This document shows positions 44,375 through 58,659 of a DNA stretch of 64,000 nucleotides, in pieces. The DNA comes from Erpobdella octoculata (lineage: Eukaryota; Annelida; Clitellata; Hirudinida; Erpobdellidae). The notes below the pieces were generated by a model. That model had not been told where the DNA came from. It saw nothing but the letters and a program-made list of their open reading frames with translations, and did not search any database. The DNA lies in contig OZ022242.1 in the NCBI GenBank assembly GCA_963978895.1, forward strand, positions 32,956,333 to 33,020,332. Direction: 5' to 3'. The position numbers were made by a program, and so were the translations under genes. The number at the start of each line of letters is the position of its first letter. Positions within the stretch are counted from its first letter, which is position 1.

Positions 44375-47300
44375 TCACGGCATATAGACGAGATATTCAA
44401 CCTGTTCTACGTCTTCGTGTTGTTTCATGTGCCTGATGTAGTTGGACTTGATGGTGAACAACTTGTTGCAGGTCTTGCACTGATACCGCTCCTGCTCGTC
44501 GTTCTTATGCGTGTTCACGTGGTTGCGGAGGCTCGAGAAGTGTAGGAACGTCTGCAATTGGGAAACGAAATTGGTATTTTTTCTTTCTAGTTAAAATTAT
44601 TTTCATATGATGAAGAAGTAGTAATTTTAATCTCATCAAAAACTTTAAATCTAAATAATCAAATGAAATTGCATATAAGGTTATCCTAAGCAGGATAATT
44701 TGTATGCAATTATACATTGTTAATACTATGCAAGACAAATTAATTTCTATGTAACATATTGTTATTCGCAACTACAATATTAAACCATAAAAGCACAAGC
44801 TATTCAAAGAATTAATCACTGCAATTTACCAAGCAATAAGATCTATTAGAAATGAATTGCATAGATACAGCTTATAACAATATTACTCAGCACAAGTAAA
44901 CAAGAAACAAATCGGTTATAAAGACAACTTTGCCACACTCTGGACAGGCATAATTTCGTTCCCTCGTATGGATGACCATGTGTCGTTTCAGAGCAGACGT
45001 GTCGACAAACTTCTTGTCGCAGTGGTTGCACGGGAAAGGCTTGTCGCCGGTGTGCAGAGACAGGTGCTTGTTCAGATTGCCCAGCTGGGCAAACTCTCTG
45101 CCACACTGGCCGCAACGGAACGGAAGGTTATCTTGGTGGAGTATCGAGTGAACCTGAAGATAAAATTCGTTCGGTCAAAACTGAATAAAGAAAATATAAA
45201 AAACTTATCGAGCACTCACAACCAGGCTTGCGGAGCTGTAAAGCCGCCAATTTTTGTGGGAGCCGGACCGCAAAAAAATGGCAGCTCCGCAATCCTGCTC
45301 ACAACACTATGAAACATCATCCCATTCAACCAAACTTGTGGAAATAATCAAACTCAAGATACAAAACGCAAGACAATCAAAAGATAAATTGCAAATACAA
45401 CAAAAATTAAGCAAAGAATATGAAGGCCTTATTCCACAAAAACATAATAAAATATTACTTGAAGACCATTCTTGCTGATGAAACTCTTTCCGCAAGTCTC
45501 GCACGTGAACGGACTATCGTGCGTGTGCAAGCGAAGATGGCCTAAGTAGCTGTGCTTGACAAAGAAACTTCGTTCGCACACGTGGCACTTGAATGGCCTG
45601 ATGCCCGTATGCTTCAGTTGGTGCTTCTGGAGGTTCGATTTGTGCTGGAAAGATTTTCCACATGTTTGGCAAACCTGGAATTTTTATAAAGAAAAAAAAA
45701 ACTACCTATTAATTTTTATTTACATTTTTTTTAAATTTGCATTTACTTTCCCTCAAATATCTGCTGACTAGCCAAGAATCAGTTGTTTCACTTACACATG
45801 AAGGCAAGCACTCTAAAAATCATGTTGTTCAGCAATCACTAAGACATTAGTTGGAAACTCTGGCCCTCCCTCTCATCTTTAAATGGGATTTACACTGTGA
45901 TAGCACTTACTATTAAATCTTCGCCTAAACGCTTATATAAAAAATTTTAAGCAAATGAAACACTTTAGGTATGATCAATAAAGTTTGATGGCCAATTGCT
46001 CTACTATATTGGTACCTATATTAAACAAAAAAATTAAACCTCAGGCTTTTCTCCAGTGTGCGATCTGTGATGTATCTCCAGGTGCTTGGAACTCTCGCAA
46101 ACCCGTCCGCAGATGCGACACGCGTGGTCGATTTTGAAAGACGAGGGATCTCTCTTACCACACGTGCATTCGACCGTTCGACACTTGCACGCGTTCACGT
46201 GAACAACCTGTTTCGATTGTGTCAACATGAATTGAGCTGTAATTAGATTTATTAATTAGCAAAAAAACTACTTCAACCAGCAATCCTAACATCCTTAAGA
46301 AGACGAAGATAGTTTAAAATATCTAGTTTCTTAAGTCGTAGATCGAAAACCAAACGTGAAATTAAATAAATTCCGTTAACTAATCAAAACATCAATTCTA
46401 AACAACCTTAACGTGTTTCTGAAGGTTCGAAGCGTGTTTGAACCTCCTGCCGCAGAACTGACACGAGTAGCGACGTTCGGCTCCGTGCGTGAGAGCGTGC
46501 AGTTTGAGACTGCAAGCGAATGGAAAGGTCTTGTTGCACGCTCCGCACACAAACGCTTTCAAGCCGCCGTGCTCAGCTTTGGCGTGTTTCCTGAGGAGAG
46601 ACAAGCGAGAGAACTTCACTCCGCACTCTCGACACTTGTGCCTTTGACCTCCGTCAGACCTTCTGATGTCTTCACCATCTTCCTCTCCTCCACTGTCATC
46701 ATCTGATGGAAATGCATATCATTTTAAAAATAAAATAAATTCATTTATAAAAAAATAATAATAATTAAATATCGATACTTAGAAAGATTGATTATATTAT
46801 CGAAAATTCAAACTTTATTACGACAAAAACAATTTATTTAAATACCAGTAATTCTATCTTCGGTACTTTTCGACTTTCCCGAGTTCTGCTTTTCCATTCC
46901 GGCATGCTTCTCCACGTGCAGCTTCAGCACTTCGCAGTCGTCGAAAGCCTTTCCGCAGAGACCGCACAAGAATATCTTCCCGTCCCTGACCTCTGTCGTG
47001 TTATGAGTAGCCGAAGTAGATTCGGCCACCGTACTGACCACTACAGCCGCTCTCGTTTGATTGTTTGGCACTTGAAAAACCAGCTGCCTGTTCAGAAGGT
47101 CCTCGACAGCTTTACTGTCCTCGGTCTTTATTACTTCCGTCACCACTTCCACCTCGTTGGTTACTGGCATGAGCGAAACATCCTGGCTCGCATAGGTCAA
47201 TCCAGGTAGGTACGTTTGTCGTGGTCTGTTCGGAGTATTTGTCACGTGGGTAATTACCTGCTGTGGTCGATAAATATTCTGTCTGACTACAGTTGGCGAA

Positions 47301-48631
47301 GTAAATTGGGCCCTGGATCCACCCATCACCCATCTTGATTGAAGATTTCCACTTGTCGGTGTCCCGCCAGGCTTTACTATGTTGAAATTCAACCTCGCAA
47401 CTTTCCTTTCTGGTGGAGCAGATGTCGATCCTTCGTCATTTTCGGTTTCAATCTTGACTCTGGCATCGCAAACAACAGGCGTTTTAATGAGGGCTGACAA
47501 ATTGGTGCTGTCTGTTTCTTTACCCATGATGTGGTTGTTAAGCGATTGTAAGAAAGAAATTTTTGAGAAAACATTCAACGTTGGAGTGGACACTTGAATC
47601 ACCTGCTGTTCTTCACTTTCTCTTTTTATTCCTTGAGCGGCCTGAACCTCCGCTTTTTGTGGCACGTCTTTGCTCGCTGCTCGCCCCATCTCGGGTTTTT
47701 TCAATATGCTGACCATTTTCACATTGCTTCCATCCTCAGCCTCAACTTCACCTTGCTGCAACGACATGCCCAACAAGGATTTGGCAGCTTGCACTGTTTC
47801 CATGCTTGAAGCTATTTCAGCAGCTAAGCACAAGCTGTAAACAGATGGATTATTGCAGCTCGAACTGACTGCACCTGAACTTGAAGTACTGAGAGGCTCA
47901 GAACTGTTAGAAGAAGAGTTCTGTCTTTTCTTTTTGTTCAATTTCTTTGAGCACAGACTTGATTCAAGAGGTGAACTCAGTGACTCTGACTTATTTTGCT
48001 GCGATGGCATTGATTCAGCAATTTTATTGCTAGTGCTAGACGTCCCTGTCACGACTTCTTCTATTACTTCGAAAGCACAAACATCATCGAAGAATCCATC
48101 AACATTTGGAATCTCAACCAATGTTGTTGTTACTTGATTATTCTCTTGTTCCTGTAGTTTTGGTATGATAGACTCTAAACTTATTTCATTCTCATGTTTT
48201 AATATAGGAACAGGAACAGCGTATTTAATTATGACATCTTGACTTTTGCTATCCATGCTATTAACTTGAGAAAAGACTACTCCAGTATTACCAGAGTAGA
48301 TAGCCGAATTATTGTTATCATTTACAGCAACTGAACGATAAATGGTAGAGCTACTCGATTGTAATCTGTAATCCTGTGTTGAAGGAGTATGAGTCGTATC
48401 TCTAGTTAATAATACACCTAGTTCTGAAGAATTAACATCACTCTCTGAATTTCCAGTAGCATCAAGATGACCTAAAATCCTTGTTTTTGATTCAGAAAGC
48501 CTGAGAGGAATTGTTTTGGAAGCAGGACAAGTTTCACAATGCTCGATCAGCAGCTCTTTAGCTTTGAAAGATGATTTGCATTCTGTGCATATATGGCCTG
48601 TCTGCTTTCTGAGGACCATTTTAGTTGCCAT
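44375..48631 (-). CDS. C2H2 zinc-finger protein, 12 fingers
   Basis: Six minus-strand exons give 955 aa: 48631-46846, 46702-46407, 46207-46040, 45674-45459, 45153-44929 and 44551-44375. I start at the ATG giving MATKMVLRKQTGHICTECKS, although the frame is open further upstream. An atypical Cys-rich motif (CTECKSSF to HCETC) sits at the N-terminus. A ~500-residue low-complexity region with Ser/Asn- and Glu-rich stretches follows, with no recognised domain. The first canonical finger is FLCGLCGKAFDDCEVLKLHV. Exons 2-6 add 3, 1, 3, 3 and 1 fingers, some split across introns (CPECGK/TFLHFSSLRNH). The finger split at exons 2/3 only restores H-x4-H with the acceptor at 46207, which supports that site. 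An unusual Cys-rich linker (NACKCRTVECTCGK) lies between fingers 4 and 5. It is probably a nuclear DNA-binding regulator. I cannot name an orthologue. Confidence 0.88.
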
Positions 48632-50139
48632 TGTTAATGTACAATAAAACCAACAAATTTTAAATAAGTAGATGCAATTATAATTATAATCAAACTCCAC
48701 TGTAATTTTTTAGTTCTTGTTAGAAGTAATTTCTAATAATTTCTAAAAGATTAAAATTTATTTAAAAAATTAAACTACGCTTGACTTTATAGCGACTAAG
48801 ATTAGAGTCAGACTTTAGTAATTTAGTTTAAATCAAAAATTAAAAATCAAGCAGCAAATCGCTCAGTGAAAAGATGAGCCCAAACCCAAATCCCCTTGCT
48901 TTTGGTGAGAAGGCAGATTAAACAAACAGATTCGACAATGATACGTCCGATTCAAGTTAAACTTTAACTGTTTTTATTTATTTACTGATAACCATCAAAC
49001 GTAATAAACACATTCAGCGATATTCTCCATCGAGCCGCTCGATTCGAGCGGAAATGACAATCCAGAGAATGGGCAATAAGAGAATAATTTCGAACACAAA
49101 TAAACACTAGATAACAAAAACTTGTTCAATTTTTAAAACCATTGCGTTGGTCGTATTCGACAAACATGTAACTAGGCGCTCCATCAACCATTAATATTTA
49201 TATTAATAGAAATTTTAAAAGTGAAGGAAAAAGCTTCCGAGTCTCAACGAATGTGAAAGGTTAACTCCGGACTGTTTGAATTACAAAGTCAAGCAATGAA
49301 AGGCTATAAAAACCATTATATAAATATATTTAATATTTTAAATCAGTATTAAAATATTACAAATATAATTGATAAAATTACACATTATTTATTATGGCCG
49401 ACGACTCTCTTTTATTACAACGGGAGAAAACAGCGCTGTTCTTGACCGACATAAATTTTAATGAAACTTTAAAAAAAAACTTATTTTATAAGAAATAAAA
49501 ATATTCTAAAAATATAAATTTTTGTGGTTTCTGAAATATTACGAGTCTGCGCAAAACAGCGGCGAATTTAGGAAGACATCAAATCGCTTCAACACCTCAG
49601 AATAAACAGTGTATCCTAGAACAAAAAACTTCATTTTTGTGGTCAGCGCATGGAGATCCATAAGAATACATATCATTTTTACCACTCTTCAAAATTAAAA
49701 ATTTCAAAACTTATGATAAGGGATACGCATGTCTCGCCACAGTCTCGCAATTGCGTCAGTAAGTCAGCCTCGCTTTTGCGAATGTCACCCATCAAAAACG
49801 AAAAGTTAAAAAGATCAAATTATGATCCACGCCAGAAAGTTATTTGGTTTTTTATATCCTACATACTGAAATATCAGTTTTAAAACACTTGTTGTCATCG
49901 GCGGATCCCGGAATTTCGTAAAGAAAGGACCGATTTTTAAAACGTTTTTATTAGGTCACTTTGTTGTCTGTTAGTTAGTTTGTTTGAGATTTTGTCTGTC
50001 CACGAATTCCATACGATGGTGTTTATTGCCACCTAACGAAAAAAGTAAAAAGTTATAAGATTTTAAATTCAATTAGGTAGCTAAGGTTTGCACCTAGCGA
50101 AAAAATAAAAAACTCAATTGCTTACAAAATTTCACCCAT
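48632..50139. other. intergenic upstream of the zinc-finger gene
   Basis: The proximal part should hold the zinc-finger promoter. No ORF is supported. A short match to the 17430/56785 repeat (AAGTTAAAAAGATCAAATTA then TGATCCACGCCAG) lies at 49800-49835. GGCGGATCCCGGAATTTCG at about 49899 resembles a hAT-like terminus. The rest is AT-rich and featureless. Confidence 0.4.
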
Positions 50140-51265
50140 CAAAAACGAAAAAGTAGAAAATAATTTTTACATCATAAAAAGACATTTAAAAAAACAACGT
50201 TTTTCTTGCGCCCTAAAAAGTATAAAATAATATTCCTATAATTCATATACAACGAAAAACGTTGCAAGCGCATATAGGCTACTACAACATCAAAACTTTA
50301 GTAAAACAGTTATAACAAGTAAATTAAAAACGAATTTTTAAAACCAATGCTCTTATATGTAATTAAAACACAAATTTTGCAATCAATTTTTTCTTATATT
50401 ACTCTTTTATTTTATGTTAAAGTCGAAATATCTTAATTATATCGAAATATCGAAATTAATTAAAATTATCTAAATTAATTGACTTATTGTAAAACTAATA
50501 ATTGAATATTGCATTGTCTTCTATTTTAAGCATGTATGCAAAATTTGAAAAAATCTATCATCAGGAAGTGACTCAAAAATTGATTGCAAGATTTGAAACA
50601 GACAGAGAAACAAACAGACAGACAGAGAAACAGAGACGACGAGTTAATAAAAACATTGGTAATAATAATAAAAATATCATCAAAAAGCATAAAATTTAAA
50701 TATCTCAACTATTTTCATAAAAATTTCGTACACGCTTGAGAATCGCGGTCAGTGAGTGTGGTTCGTGTAAACTTGGTAAAATAGTCTGCCAGTCGGTTAG
50801 CGTTTTGTGGTCAAGAAAACCCTCAAGAAAACCCTCAAGAAAACCCTCAAGAAAACCCTCAAGAAAACCCTCAAGAAACCCCTCGATAAAATCCTCAAGA
50901 AAATTAACTAAATTAATTGACTTATTGTAAAACTAATAATTGAATATTGCATTGTCTTCTATCTTGAGCATGTATGCAAAATTTGAAAAAAATCTACCAT
51001 CAGGAAGTGACTCAAAAATTGATTGCAAGATTTGAAACAGACAGAGAAACAGACAGAGAAACAGACAGAGAAACAGACAGAGAAACAGACAGAGAAACAG
51101 AGCCGACGAGTTAATAAAAGCATTGGTAAAAAAATAATGCGCCTGCAACGTTTTTCGTTGTATATGAATTATAGGAATATTATTTTTTATTTTTTAGGGT
51201 ACAAGAAAAACGTTGTTTTAAAAAAAATGTATTTTAATTATGTAAAAAATTTTTTAGTTTGTTTT
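50140..51265. mobile_element. inverted-repeat element, ~1.1 kb, with internal duplication
   Basis: Left arm 50140-50273 and right arm 51137-51265 are inverted repeats. The strongest block is AACGAAAAACGTTGCAAGCG at about 50251 with its complement near 51139. CAACGTTTTTCTTG at about 50195 pairs with CAAGAAAAACGTTG near 51202. The interior holds two direct copies of a ~200-bp module (50472-50665 and 50910-51127, offset 438). Each ends in an (ACAGACAGAGAA)n tract whose copy number differs. Between them, a 12-bp array (AAGAAAACCCTC) fills 50813-50900. No transposase is present. Confidence 0.65.
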
Positions 51266-52110
51266 AAAATTTTGATTCGTTATTTAGTTTGTTGTAGGTT
51301 GTAAGATATCTTGAGTGTCTTTTATTCCGTAATACCAAACAGAAGGGATTGAAATTAATTTTGTATTTCCTCTTTTTCTCCCTCTTTTTTTATTCGTCTT
51401 TGACGGTCTTTCTCTTTCACTTTTTTCTGTATTTTTGTTCTCTCTGGAATAATGTCAACACAAGACATCTTTTTCCAGCGTGCTGCAGTTAGGTCATCAG
51501 ATATTTCAAAACTGGGAATAAACTTTTAGCTGCAGTAATAATTTCCAGGATAATCCCAATCATACGGAAGAAAGTTATCACTTATCAGTCTTATCACAGA
51601 TGGCAGGATATAATTTTGTTTAAAAAATGACTTTTATGGTAGACGTTTATGTAGGTGTTACTAAACAAAAATCTTCCATGTGCTAACCTCCCTGAAACGG
51701 CTCAAGCCAAACTCGAACAATCTACTACTTCAATGATTTTGGGCAGCAAGATTGATACATGGCTTGGTTACAAGAATATATTTTAGTAGTTGCGCTTATT
51801 TTGGAAAATCTTTCGTTTTCCAAAACCGTACCTTCAGCTGGTTGATGAATTGGTCCCAGAATGAAATAAACATGTTTTTTGTACTACAATTCCGTACAAT
51901 TCTAAATCACTCGCAGTCGCGAGAGTGTTTGCATTGGGTCTGTTTTTTTAAACCTTGAAGTTATTATTTGTTGCCAATTTTTTATGTAATTTCTGATGCA
52001 CTGATGAAAACTCAATAGAATGTTTCATCTGCAATGCCTCTTTTATCTTCAAAGCCATCTGCCATCTCCTGCGTTGTGGCATCTCCGGTGTTTTGTGTGA
52101 AACCCTACAG
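51266..52110. other. intergenic, nothing recognised
   Basis: AT-rich sequence with a T/C-rich patch at about 51365-51445. No gene, repeat array or paired termini were seen. Confidence 0.4.
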
Positions 52111-52992
52111 CAGTGGTTTTTAATTTTTTTCTCCCTCCCCCTTTTGACCGCACCCCCTACCTTTGCATATAAAAAATAATAAGTAAAATGTTAGTGTGTT
52201 GCATCAGTTGTTTTTATTCAATGTATTTGTTGTTGCTTTTCATAAAAACGAGGATCGATCTTTGACAGGACAATTCGTATATCATCACCAGCCTCCAATC
52301 GATCTCTTTGCTTGGTTTTCACATTGATCAAAGCAGAAAAGCTAATCTCACATAAGTAGGCAGTAGCAAAAAAGAATGATGAATGACAGCCAACTTTTGG
52401 CCAAAGCTGGGTAGCTATCTGAAAAAGTGTGTTAAGCTTTTTACTTTCGGCAATTTGATAAGCAGCCTGGTAAAAGGCAAGCCGGATTGGTTTGTCATTG
52501 ATAGGTCAAAATCCTAGTTGAGGTAAACTTGCTGAGCTCTTTTCTGTTAAAGAACGTCAATCGATTTGAAATTACTGGGGTGCACTTCACTGAAAAGTGA
52601 AACCATTGAACATATAGTGTTTTGAATACTGTTATTTCGTTGACATCTTTTAGTTTTGAAATGCCAGCTGAAGTGATGATGCAATAACTGAAGCACGTTA
52701 AAACAATATAAATTTCACTTGACCCACTTGATCTGATCTGTCTGACAGTGACATAGACCATAATAAAAAAAAACCCATACATTTATAAAGCATTGCCAAA
52801 ATTAAAGATTTTAAAAATGTTCTATTTAAATTTCAGCAAAATTTAAAATTGCATAAAGTATTTGTTTCCAATTTAAAAATTTCATTTTTTTCAGAATTAT
52901 TTTCTTGCACCCCATAAATTAGAACGCCACCCCACTTTGGAGAGGGGAGCATTGTACTTTTATACTATGGTTTTGGAGTTGATTAAAAACTG
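52111..52992 (-). mobile_element. internally deleted hAT element
   Basis: The left end CAGTGGTTTTTAATT (52111) and the complement of the right end (CAGTTTTTAATC, to 52992) are similar. Subterminal pyrimidine-rich CCCC runs occur at both ends. The transposase remnant at 52245-52490 lies between them. Flanks CCCTACAG and ATTACAAG do not form a clean duplication, so the boundaries are approximate. About 880 bp remain, against several kb for an autonomous copy. Confidence 0.6.
52235..52490 (-). pseudogene. hAT transposase remnant (ZBED5/GTF2IRD2-like C-terminus)
   Basis: The minus strand reads YQAAYQIAESKKLNTLFQIA, then LWPKVGCHSSFFFATAYLCE, then ISFSALINVKTKQRDRLEAG, then a DDIRIVLSKIDPRF end. 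The YLCExxFSALxxxKTKQRxRL block is the signature C-terminal dimerisation region of the ZBED5/SCAND3-like hAT transposases. The YQIAESKK part resembles a region normally found hundreds of residues upstream (YxIAKSKKPHTIGE). The two appear joined by an internal deletion. It is not a functional transposase. Confidence 0.7.
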
Positions 52993-53167
52993 ATTACAAG
53001 ATTCCTCCTCAACGGACAACAGACAAATGAAACTAATTTAAAGCTTGTAAATAAGAGACCGAAAAACAGAAAATCTGCTAACAAAGCCGTGAAAAAGCAA
53101 ATAATTAAAAAAATTAAATAATTTACAAATTACTGCAATATTTGTAACTACGAAACGTCGAAAACTA

Positions 53168-54733
53168 TCAATTTTTTCTTTTTCTACCACTTGTGCTCAA
53201 CAAAGACGATGATTCTTTTGGGGTTTTCTTTTTCTTCTTCTCTTTTGTTTTCTGCAAATTCAGTTCAGACTGTGCTTTGAGGATTTCATTCAATCCGAGT
53301 GCAGCGATGCCACACATCAGTGGCTCTATGGCCCTGCTCGAAACCGAACTTCTGCGTGGACTCCGTCTGGTTTCTTTGTCATAATCAGATGACTTGTCGT
53401 ACGATGGACCGGGCGTTTTGGCCTCTGTATTCTTCTTATGATCGCTTTCCTGAAAAAATGCAGCTGCAGGATTACCGACTGAATGAGTAACGTTCGGTTT
53501 GCGGTAATTTATGTCACCGTTTGGCTTCAAACTTTCGTGTTTTTTGTCGTCAAGTTTAGGCATGTGTTGAAGTTGACCTGTGATAGGAATGTTTGCAGAG
53601 TTAGAGCGGTTGTACGAACGTGATAAATTACAACTGTCGTCCATGCTTTTAATGTTATTGTGCAGAGAATGTTTATTTTGCATGACATTCTGCCCGGCTG
53701 TTGTCGGATCCAGTTCATCCATGAAGTATTCCTGAGAAAACCTGTTGGTTTTTTCGGTCCGGTTCCTGTTCGGATCGTAGAGATATTTAGTGCAATCAAG
53801 TTTTTCGAGTTTTACCGAATTTTTTAAACTTGATTTTTCCATCTTCAGTGAAGAAGGCGGAGACACCTTCATGGTCAGTTGAGCATTTTCGCAACTTCGC
53901 AAGACTCTCTCTTGAGTCCGCTTTATCGGCTTCGGCTTGGAAGCAACATAGGAAATGAGGAAATCGGTCAACGAAGAGTTAGACAGCTGTCTGTCACACG
54001 TGTCGTAAATGTACGCATACGACGAATGTCTAGTTCGGCACAAAGACTTTGGCAGATGGCAATGATTGTTCAACTTTTTGTCTGCCAAATGGCACATAGA
54101 ATTTGTGCGTAAACGTGGGGAAGCTGGTCGTGGCGGAGCCCAGTTGTCCTGGTGGGTGTCGACACCCTTCTCTATTTTTGGTTTTTGAAATTTCGGTGGT
54201 TCTGGAGTTTTATGTTTTTCTACTTTTTTTTCGTTTTCAGGTTTGTCGACGAGACAACGGGTCCACTGGCACTGAGAATGACCGTCGGTATCGGGATCAA
54301 GAACCTGTACTTTCCTGCCAGAGATTTTCATGTGGTTCAAAATGAAATCTGCTTTTGCTTCCAGTTCACCACCGTTCAGAAAGGGATTGTCGCGAACGAG
54401 TTCTCTGTTCCATCTAATAAAAATATTTTTAATCAAGTTAATAACTTAATTGAAATAATTAGTTTTGTTAAGTGATAAATATATGTTAAATAATTAATTT
54501 TGTTAAATGATAAATATATTTAAAATTCTTATTTTGTTAAGTGATAAATATATTTAAAATTCTTATTTTGTTAAGTGATACATATATTTAAAGTATTTCT
54601 TAAATAAAAAAATGAGCAGGAAATACCTTATTTGAGCGGGAAAATAAAAAAGAAATAGATCTGTTTGAGTGGCGCAGTCTCTCTTGAAAATAAATTCCTT
54701 GCGCCTGTACAAGCTCTCTACTAGCGCATTCAT
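53168..54733 (-). CDS. unrecognised basic protein, 450 aa
   Basis: Two minus-strand exons are 54733-54627 and 54413-53168. The donor AG/GTATTT and the acceptor TTTTTATTAG join in phase 2 to give a continuous frame. The start is MNALVESLYRRKEFIFKRDC, then ATQTDLFLFYFPAQI, running into RWNRELVRDNPFLNGGELEA, then KADFILNHMKISG. The first ~70 residues look ordered and could be a small helical domain. The rest is polar, with PEPPKFQKPK, many Ser/Asn, SPRRSSVSS, an ordered patch EPLMCGIAALGLNEILKAQ, and a Lys-rich end (KKKKKTPK, GRKRKN) like a nuclear localisation signal. There are no cysteines in a finger pattern. Codon use, length and a clean splice junction support a real gene. I recognise no family. 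Confidence 0.75.
54467..54605. repeat. 34-bp AT-rich tandem repeat in an intron
   Basis: Units of GATAAATATATTTAAAATTC then TTATTTTGTTAAGT start at about 54473, 54509, 54543 and 54577. They fill most of the single intron of the gene at 53168-54733. Confidence 0.85.
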
Positions 54734-55747
<1,014 letters not shown>

Positions 55748-56375
55748 AAAGACTGAAGGGTTTCTGTTTTAAGGAGCGTGCATAGGAATTTATCTGGATA
55801 TTGATTTTAAATACCTGAATATGTTTATCAAAGAGACATTTAAACCAAAAGTGTTTTCCTGGGGGTTCGAAGGGGTTCGCTTGAACCCCCTGACGTGAAT
55901 GCTATGGTTCGTCCGAACCCCCTGTTAACCATAAAAAATTAATTTCAATTAATCTTATTGTCGATTGTGTGGACTAATCACTATTACCAAAACTTTGCTT
56001 TTGCTTTTATCTCATACCCCTGATTGCCCGAAAATTAAGGACGCCCGAAAGTTGGGAGGCATTTGCTTCCCGCTTCCTCTGTCTATGCTTTCTCTTAATT
56101 GGTCGCCCATTAAACACTTGGAACGCAGTTCCTCATGTAACAAGCTGGTTGAGGAACCATAACTCGGCAGATGATACCAGGGTGAAAAATCCAACTCGAA
56201 GGAATATAGTGAAAATCAAGTAACTATTTGGACATATTTTCAGGGATTTAATTACTTTATAATAATACTAGCGGGGGCACCCGGCGTTGCCCGGGGATTT
56301 TAGAAGTTTTTCTAATGTTTGTCTCTCTCGCTCCCGTTTCCTTCTCCGCTTTCCCGTTCCCGGTCGCTTTTCCGC

Positions 56376-56715
<340 letters not shown>

Positions 56716-56784
56716 TAACCGGACAACGTACACAAGTTTATAAACAGAGTAAAAGTAAACTGAAGAATAACTCCGCCTTGCTTT

Positions 56785-56940
56785 TGCAAGCCAGTCCCAA
56801 GCCTGGAGAAAGGAGGAGGGAAAAGTTAAAAGGATCAAATTATGATCCACGACTGGTAGTACTTAGGTGCTTCTGACACAGCCGTTTCAGTCTTAAAACA
56901 CTTGGTGTAAAGGACTATAAACTATTATAAAAAAAAAACT
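56785..56940 (+). repeat. dispersed repeat, second copy of the 17430 family
   Basis: AAGCCAGTCCCAAGCCTGG, AAAGGAGGAGGG, AAATTATGATCCACGACTGG, TTTCAGTCTTAAAACACTTG and GACTATAAACTATTATAAA correspond in order to 17430-17600. The segment ends at the next (TA)n tract. Confidence 0.65.
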
Positions 56941-56943
56941 GAA

Positions 56944-58488
<1,545 letters not shown>

Positions 58489-58659
58489 ATATATATATAT
58501 ATATATATATAGTTCCCGCTTGCTCACCCGCTCATTTTGTGTCGGATTTCAATTTTTTTTTCTATATTTGATTCCCCTTGACTCTCAAGGTTGTGTGAAA
58601 ATTTCATTACGATCGGATGAATGGTGTAGCAATGCATCAATAACATATATATATATATA

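Noticed and set aside
45254..45478. 74-codon plus-strand ORF between zinc-finger exons
   Set aside because: It lies in an intron of the minus-strand zinc-finger gene, and the frame has no domain or coding signature.
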